Origin: CAVTHW01 sp963734625
GTDB taxonomy: Bacteria; Acidobacteriota; Terriglobia; Bryobacterales; Bryobacteraceae
DNA: 64,000 nt
Direction: 5' to 3'
Assembly: GCA_963734625.1 (NCBI GenBank)
Contig: CAVTHW010000016.1
Location: 351,802-415,801 of the forward strand
Made by a program: the position numbers and the translations under genes. How positions within the stretch are numbered: position 1 is the stretch's first letter; every line of letters starts with the position of its first letter. This document shows positions 60,968-64,000 of this stretch, piece by piece. The notes under the pieces were generated by a model, which was given only the letters and a program-made list of their open reading frames with translations, searched no databases and was not told the DNA's origin.

Positions 60968-62086
60968 GTGGCCACGGACCAGAACCAATCATCCGGGCCA
61001 TCCTTGATGGGGACTTTTGTCCTGGTCTTTCTCGCGATAGCCGCTCTGGCTGCGACCGACACTTTCCTGGCGAAGGTAGAAAGGACCGAGGGCCAGGCCG
61101 AGGCCCGACGGCTCCTTATTGAAGGACAACGGCTGGTGCAGCAGGGGAGTGATGCCGAAGCCATCGACAAGTTTCGAAGCGCCCTTTCGGTCTCGCGCGG
61201 AAACCAGGAGGCTCAACTGGGACTTGCGCGAGCCTTACTGGCAGTTGGGAGAGTCACGGACGCGGAGACTCTGCTCCAAGAAATGCTGCAGCGGAACGCC
61301 ACGGATGGTGCTGCGAACCTGACCATGGCGCGAGTCATGCTGAAGGAAGGGAGAACCGCCGAGGCCACCTCGTACTACCATCAGGCGATCTACGGCCGGT
61401 GGAATCAGGATGCCCAGGCAAGCCGAGTCAAAGTCCGCTTCGAACTGATCGACATGCTGGTTCAGCAGCGCGCCGATCGCGAGGTCCTGGCCGAATTGCT
61501 GCCGCTGCAGGACGAGGCGCCCGATGATATTCAAACCCGCAAACGAATCGCCCGTTTGTACCTTTTGGCGGGCTCACCGTCGCGGGCTCTCGACCTTTTC
61601 AAAGACATCCTGCGCCAACAGCCCCAGGATTTCGATGCCTACGCCGGCTTGGGTGAGGCCGAGTTCGCACGAGGGAATTACCGCACCGCGCGGACAGATT
61701 TCAGAGCCGCCTTGCGCCTGAACCCGGAGGACGAGGAGATCCAGAAGCGATTAGGCGTCTGTGAGACGGTGCTTACTCTCGACCCGACGCAACGGGGGTT
61801 GAGTAGTGCGGAACAGTATCGACGTAGCCTCAAGCTCCTCGAACTTGCCTCGGACGCAATGCATCGATGTGTGGGAGCACCTCCACCGGAAACCGCGCAT
61901 GGTCTCGCCGAAAAGGCCGGGCAGGCGCTGAAGCGGCGCGCGGGTTATTCGCGGCAAGAAGAGGTCACGGAGACGAATCTTGAACTCGCGGAGCAGTTGT
62001 GGCAAGCACGCCAAAAGCAATGCAAACAGGCCCCCGCCGAAGCAGAGGAACCGCTCGCGTTGGTGATCGCGAAACTTGCTCAGTAA
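60968..62086 (+). CDS. TPR-repeat membrane-anchored protein
   Basis: 372 aa from GTG 60968, just after the ClC stop. One N-terminal membrane helix (residues 13-32, MGTFVLVFLAIAALAATDTF). Then TPR units: AEARRLLIEGQRLVQQGSDA, KFRSALSVSRGNQEAQLGLA, LLQEMLQRNATDGAANLTMA and LFKDILRQQPQDFDAYAGLG with EAEFARGNYRTARTDFRAAL. The C-terminal 100 residues are helical with two Cys. Probably a scaffold in the periplasm or at the membrane. Co-transcribed with the ClC gene. Confidence 0.8.
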   Translation: MATDQNQSSGPSLMGTFVLVFLAIAALAATDTFLAKVERTEGQAEARRLLIEGQRLVQQGSDAEAIDKFRSALSVSRGNQEAQLGLARALLAVGRVTDAETLLQEMLQRNATDGAANLTMARVMLKEGRTAEATSYYHQAIYGRWNQDAQASRVKVRFELIDMLVQQRADREVLAELLPLQDEAPDDIQTRKRIARLYLLAGSPSRALDLFKDILRQQPQDFDAYAGLGEAEFARGNYRTARTDFRAALRLNPEDEEIQKRLGVCETVLTLDPTQRGLSSAEQYRRSLKLLELASDAMHRCVGAPPPETAHGLAEKAGQALKRRAGYSRQEEVTETNLELAEQLWQARQKQCKQAPAEAEEPLALVIAKLAQ

Positions 62087-62104
62087 GAGACGCTCTTTTC
62101 GCGC

Positions 62105-62200
62105 TCAGGCGACAACCTTCTTCCGCAAGGGATGGTGGACGATCTCGGCCGTGTTGTGCAATTCCAGTTTCAGCTTAAGGTAGGGACAGTCCGAAAGCCG
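62105..62200 (-). pseudogene. Tail of a LuxR-type regulator
   Basis: The minus strand reads YLKLKLELHNTAEIVHHPLR then KKVVA and a stop. This is similar to the last helix of LuxR-type HTH domains (KLGLHNTAELVRYA-type). Only about 30 residues remain, so confidence is low. Confidence 0.35.
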
Positions 62201-62210
62201 GGTAGCTTGG

Positions 62211-63401
62211 TTAGCCCAACCGAAAGACTTCCGCTTCCCTGCCGGGCTTCATCAGGTCGCGATAGGAAAGGTTGAGCAGGGGCGGGGCCGCCAGGGTGGT
62301 GGCCACTGCCATGAACACGACGACCGCGTAAATGTGCGGCTCAATGATGCCGAGAGACAGCCCGATCTGCGCCACCACCATGCCGACCTCCCCCCGGGGT
62401 GCCATGCCGATCCCTATCCGCATGGCATCGCGCAAACCCAGGCGAAGCGCGCCAGCGCCGCATCCGACGAATTTGGACAACATGGCCGCCACCAGAATGA
62501 CCAGAGACAGGACCATTGTGGGGCGGCTAGCAAATGCGCTGAGGTCGAAATGCAGCCCGATCCCGGCGAGGAAAAACGGCACCAGTAGCTCGGTTACGCC
62601 GTGCGCCAGGTCGTGCACGCGCTGGCCGGTGCTGCCGGCCAACGCCATGCCCGCCAGGAACGCGCCGATAATGGCTGCGACCCCAGCGTAGACCGCCAGC
62701 ACCGACAGCGCGAAAAGGAGAATCATGGAGAGCGCGAACTGCGCCTCGCCCACGCGGAGTCTTCCCTCCATGTGCGGCATTACCCGTCCCACGGTCTTCG
62801 ATCCCCACTTTGCCACCAGGAGCGTAAAGCCCAACGCCACCACAGCCGTAGTGATGAGTGCCGGGACGTTCACCTTTCCCTCCGCCAAGCTGCTCACCAG
62901 CGCCAGCACGAGCAGACCCAGCACATCGTCAATCACAGCGGCGGCGAGGATGATCTTGCTGGCGCGTTCCTGCAGCAGGCCCTTGGAAGCCAGCACCTGC
63001 GCAGTGATGCCCACGCTGGTGGCCACCATCGCGGCGCCGACAAAGATGGCCTCCATGTGCGGCTCACCCCACAAGAGCAGGATCCCCCAACCCAGCAAGA
63101 ATGGCGCCACCACGCCGAGCACGGCCACCAGCAGGGCCGTCCCGCCCACCTTCAGCAGTTCGGACGACTTCACTTCCAGCCCGACGCGGAACAGCAGGAA
63201 CATAACGCCGAGGTCCGCCAGGCCCAGCAACTGGTTCGGGCGCATCCACCCCAGCACGCTCGGCCCGATCACCACGCCCGCCAGGATCTCGCCTACGATC
63301 GCAGGCTGGCGAAGGCGTTCGAACACCTCCGCCATGAGCTTCGCGGACCCGAAGACGGCCAGCATCGCCAGCGGGATTTGAACCGTCTCCGGAGCGACCA
63401 T
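62211..63401 (-). CDS. Kef-type (CPA2) cation:proton antiporter
   Basis: 396 aa from GTG or ATG at the right end (63401). Helices throughout: LRQPAIVGEILAGVVIGPSV, LGLADLGVMFLLFRVGLEVK, MVATSVGITAQVLASKGLL, IILAAAVIDDVLGLLVLALV with the ion-binding Asp pair, and GIGMAPRGEVGMVVAQIGLS near the end. No TrkA domains. Exchanges Na+ or K+ for H+ at the inner membrane. Convergent with the TPR gene; about 10 bp lie between it and the LuxR-like tail. Confidence 0.9.
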   Translation of the reverse strand: MVAPETVQIPLAMLAVFGSAKLMAEVFERLRQPAIVGEILAGVVIGPSVLGWMRPNQLLGLADLGVMFLLFRVGLEVKSSELLKVGGTALLVAVLGVVAPFLLGWGILLLWGEPHMEAIFVGAAMVATSVGITAQVLASKGLLQERASKIILAAAVIDDVLGLLVLALVSSLAEGKVNVPALITTAVVALGFTLLVAKWGSKTVGRVMPHMEGRLRVGEAQFALSMILLFALSVLAVYAGVAAIIGAFLAGMALAGSTGQRVHDLAHGVTELLVPFFLAGIGLHFDLSAFASRPTMVLSLVILVAAMLSKFVGCGAGALRLGLRDAMRIGIGMAPRGEVGMVVAQIGLSLGIIEPHIYAVVVFMAVATTLAAPPLLNLSYRDLMKPGREAEVFRLG

Positions 63402-63667
63402 AAGGCAATCTTAGCTGGGATTACCATCTGTAACGGGGCTGGCTTGGTCAGGATATCCAGTTGGAATGGTTCCTGCACAAGAGGGCACACGGCTTGTTGG
63501 GGCCCGAGCCGGAAAGTACGCATGTTCGAATCGGAGACCTCGGGTGCCCGGAGAGAGCAAGTACAAGCGGTAGAACGTGCCATCAAGTTGCCCGCGAATC
63601 ATGAACTGCCGGTCCTGCTTTCTCGCGTTGCTTATCGAACCGATTGCTCCCGTGGTGTTCCCCTAGC

Positions 63668-64000
63668 TCATAGCAGAGCATCGAGTAGCTGTATTAGACC
63701 TTCGTCGCAACGACGACCTCCACTGGCACCCACGTTGACAATCGATGCACTTCTGATTAAGAAACCAGCATCCTCCAACGCCCGGCGGACGAAGATCGGC
63801 CGACAGTCGAGAAGGTTAAGGAAAGTGCTGGTGCGTCCACTCGGTACGCCACCTACGGCGAATCCCTCGTTGCCCTCCTTGGTGATCGCGGCTACTCCAA
63901 TTCGTCCGCCAGCGCGCAGCACGCGCTTGCACTCCGCCAGCACCTGTGGAATTTCAGGCGTATCGAACAGTTCAAGCGTGAAGCTCATGAACACCGCGTC
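63668..64000 (-). CDS. Class I SAM-dependent methyltransferase (C-terminal part; runs off the window)
   Basis: The minus frame is open beyond the right edge; 110 residues visible. DAVFMSFTLELFDTPEIPQV and LAECKRVLRAGGRIGVAAIT are the post-motif I, motif II and motif III segments of UbiE-like methyltransferases. FVRRALEDAGF is the usual helix near the end. The SAM-binding glycine loop would lie outside. The last 25 residues (CDEGLIQLLDALL) are less typical. Substrate unknown. Confidence 0.75.
   Translation of the reverse strand, partial: DAVFMSFTLELFDTPEIPQVLAECKRVLRAGGRIGVAAITKEGNEGFAVGGVPSGRTSTFLNLLDCRPIFVRRALEDAGFLIRSASIVNVGASGGRRCDEGLIQLLDALL

Noticed and set aside
63402..63667. Possible small gene between the antiporter and the methyltransferase
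   Set aside because: Open frames are short, without start-site support or family features.

Overview
The window is a high-GC bacterial chromosome segment. The left 31 kb is a sulfur-metabolism and redox region. The right 33 kb holds general stress and envelope genes mixed with gene debris. Sulfate adenylyltransferase, two HdrD/DsrK-type heterodisulfide-reductase-like subunits with NarI/DsrM-type membrane partners, a CobB/DsrN-like amidase, a SUMT-type methyltransferase and three TauE/SafE exporters point to a dissimilatory sulfur metaboliser. The right half (DUF2934, DUF937, dodecin, BON-LysM, RlpA, glycine-zipper secreted proteins, RpoD-like sigma factor) reads like Acidobacteriota. My best guess is a sulfur-dissimilating acidobacterium. 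This is inference: no rRNA, dsrAB or aprAB lies in the window.

Layout. 1-2364 (minus): CoA-disulfide-reductase-like flavoprotein and a SUMT fused to an O-methyltransferase-like module. 2450-13011 (plus): cytidylate-kinase-like/BON protein, two TauE/SafE exporters with small partners, a lipoprotein, a TIGR02186-like protein, a PEP-synthase-like phosphotransferase, CobB/DsrN and Sat, mostly with overlapping stops and starts. 13017-14756 (minus): third TauE, a cyclic-nucleotide-binding protein and a TauE remnant. 14863-26518 (plus): Rrf2 regulator, a four-gene membrane redox complex ending in an NrfD-hexaheme cytochrome c fusion, a PAS kinase and two receivers, a second HdrD/NarI pair, and a paralog of the cytidylate-kinase-like protein. 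26579-31233 (plus): a heptad-repeat DUF202-like membrane protein, an atypical kinase, a heme-motif histidine kinase and a receiver fused to a GcvH-like domain.

31-38 kb is debris: broken cNMP protein, truncated toxin-antitoxin, integrase and resolvase remnants, a LOV-SpoIIE phosphatase, and a complete 1766-bp IS1380-family element with 5-bp target duplication beside a cupin cassette that splits a calcium-binding protein gene. 38-64 kb carries AsmA, RpoD-like sigma, an HU-like protein, RlpA proteins, MscL, AqpZ, ClC channel, a Kef-type antiporter and several truncated genes.

How it fits together: Sat activates sulfate. The two HdrD/NarI complexes would pass electrons between quinone or periplasmic cytochrome and a cytoplasmic disulfide or thiol. 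SUMT and CobB/DsrN would supply modified siroheme for a sulfite reductase elsewhere. The TauE proteins would export sulfite or other sulfur anions. Rrf2, the PAS kinase with its receivers and the heme kinase with its receiver would sense redox state.

Caution: at least eleven coding regions are offset by one apparently inserted base, including sat twice and the rpoD-like gene. I treat most as sequence errors and give gene spans across the offsets.
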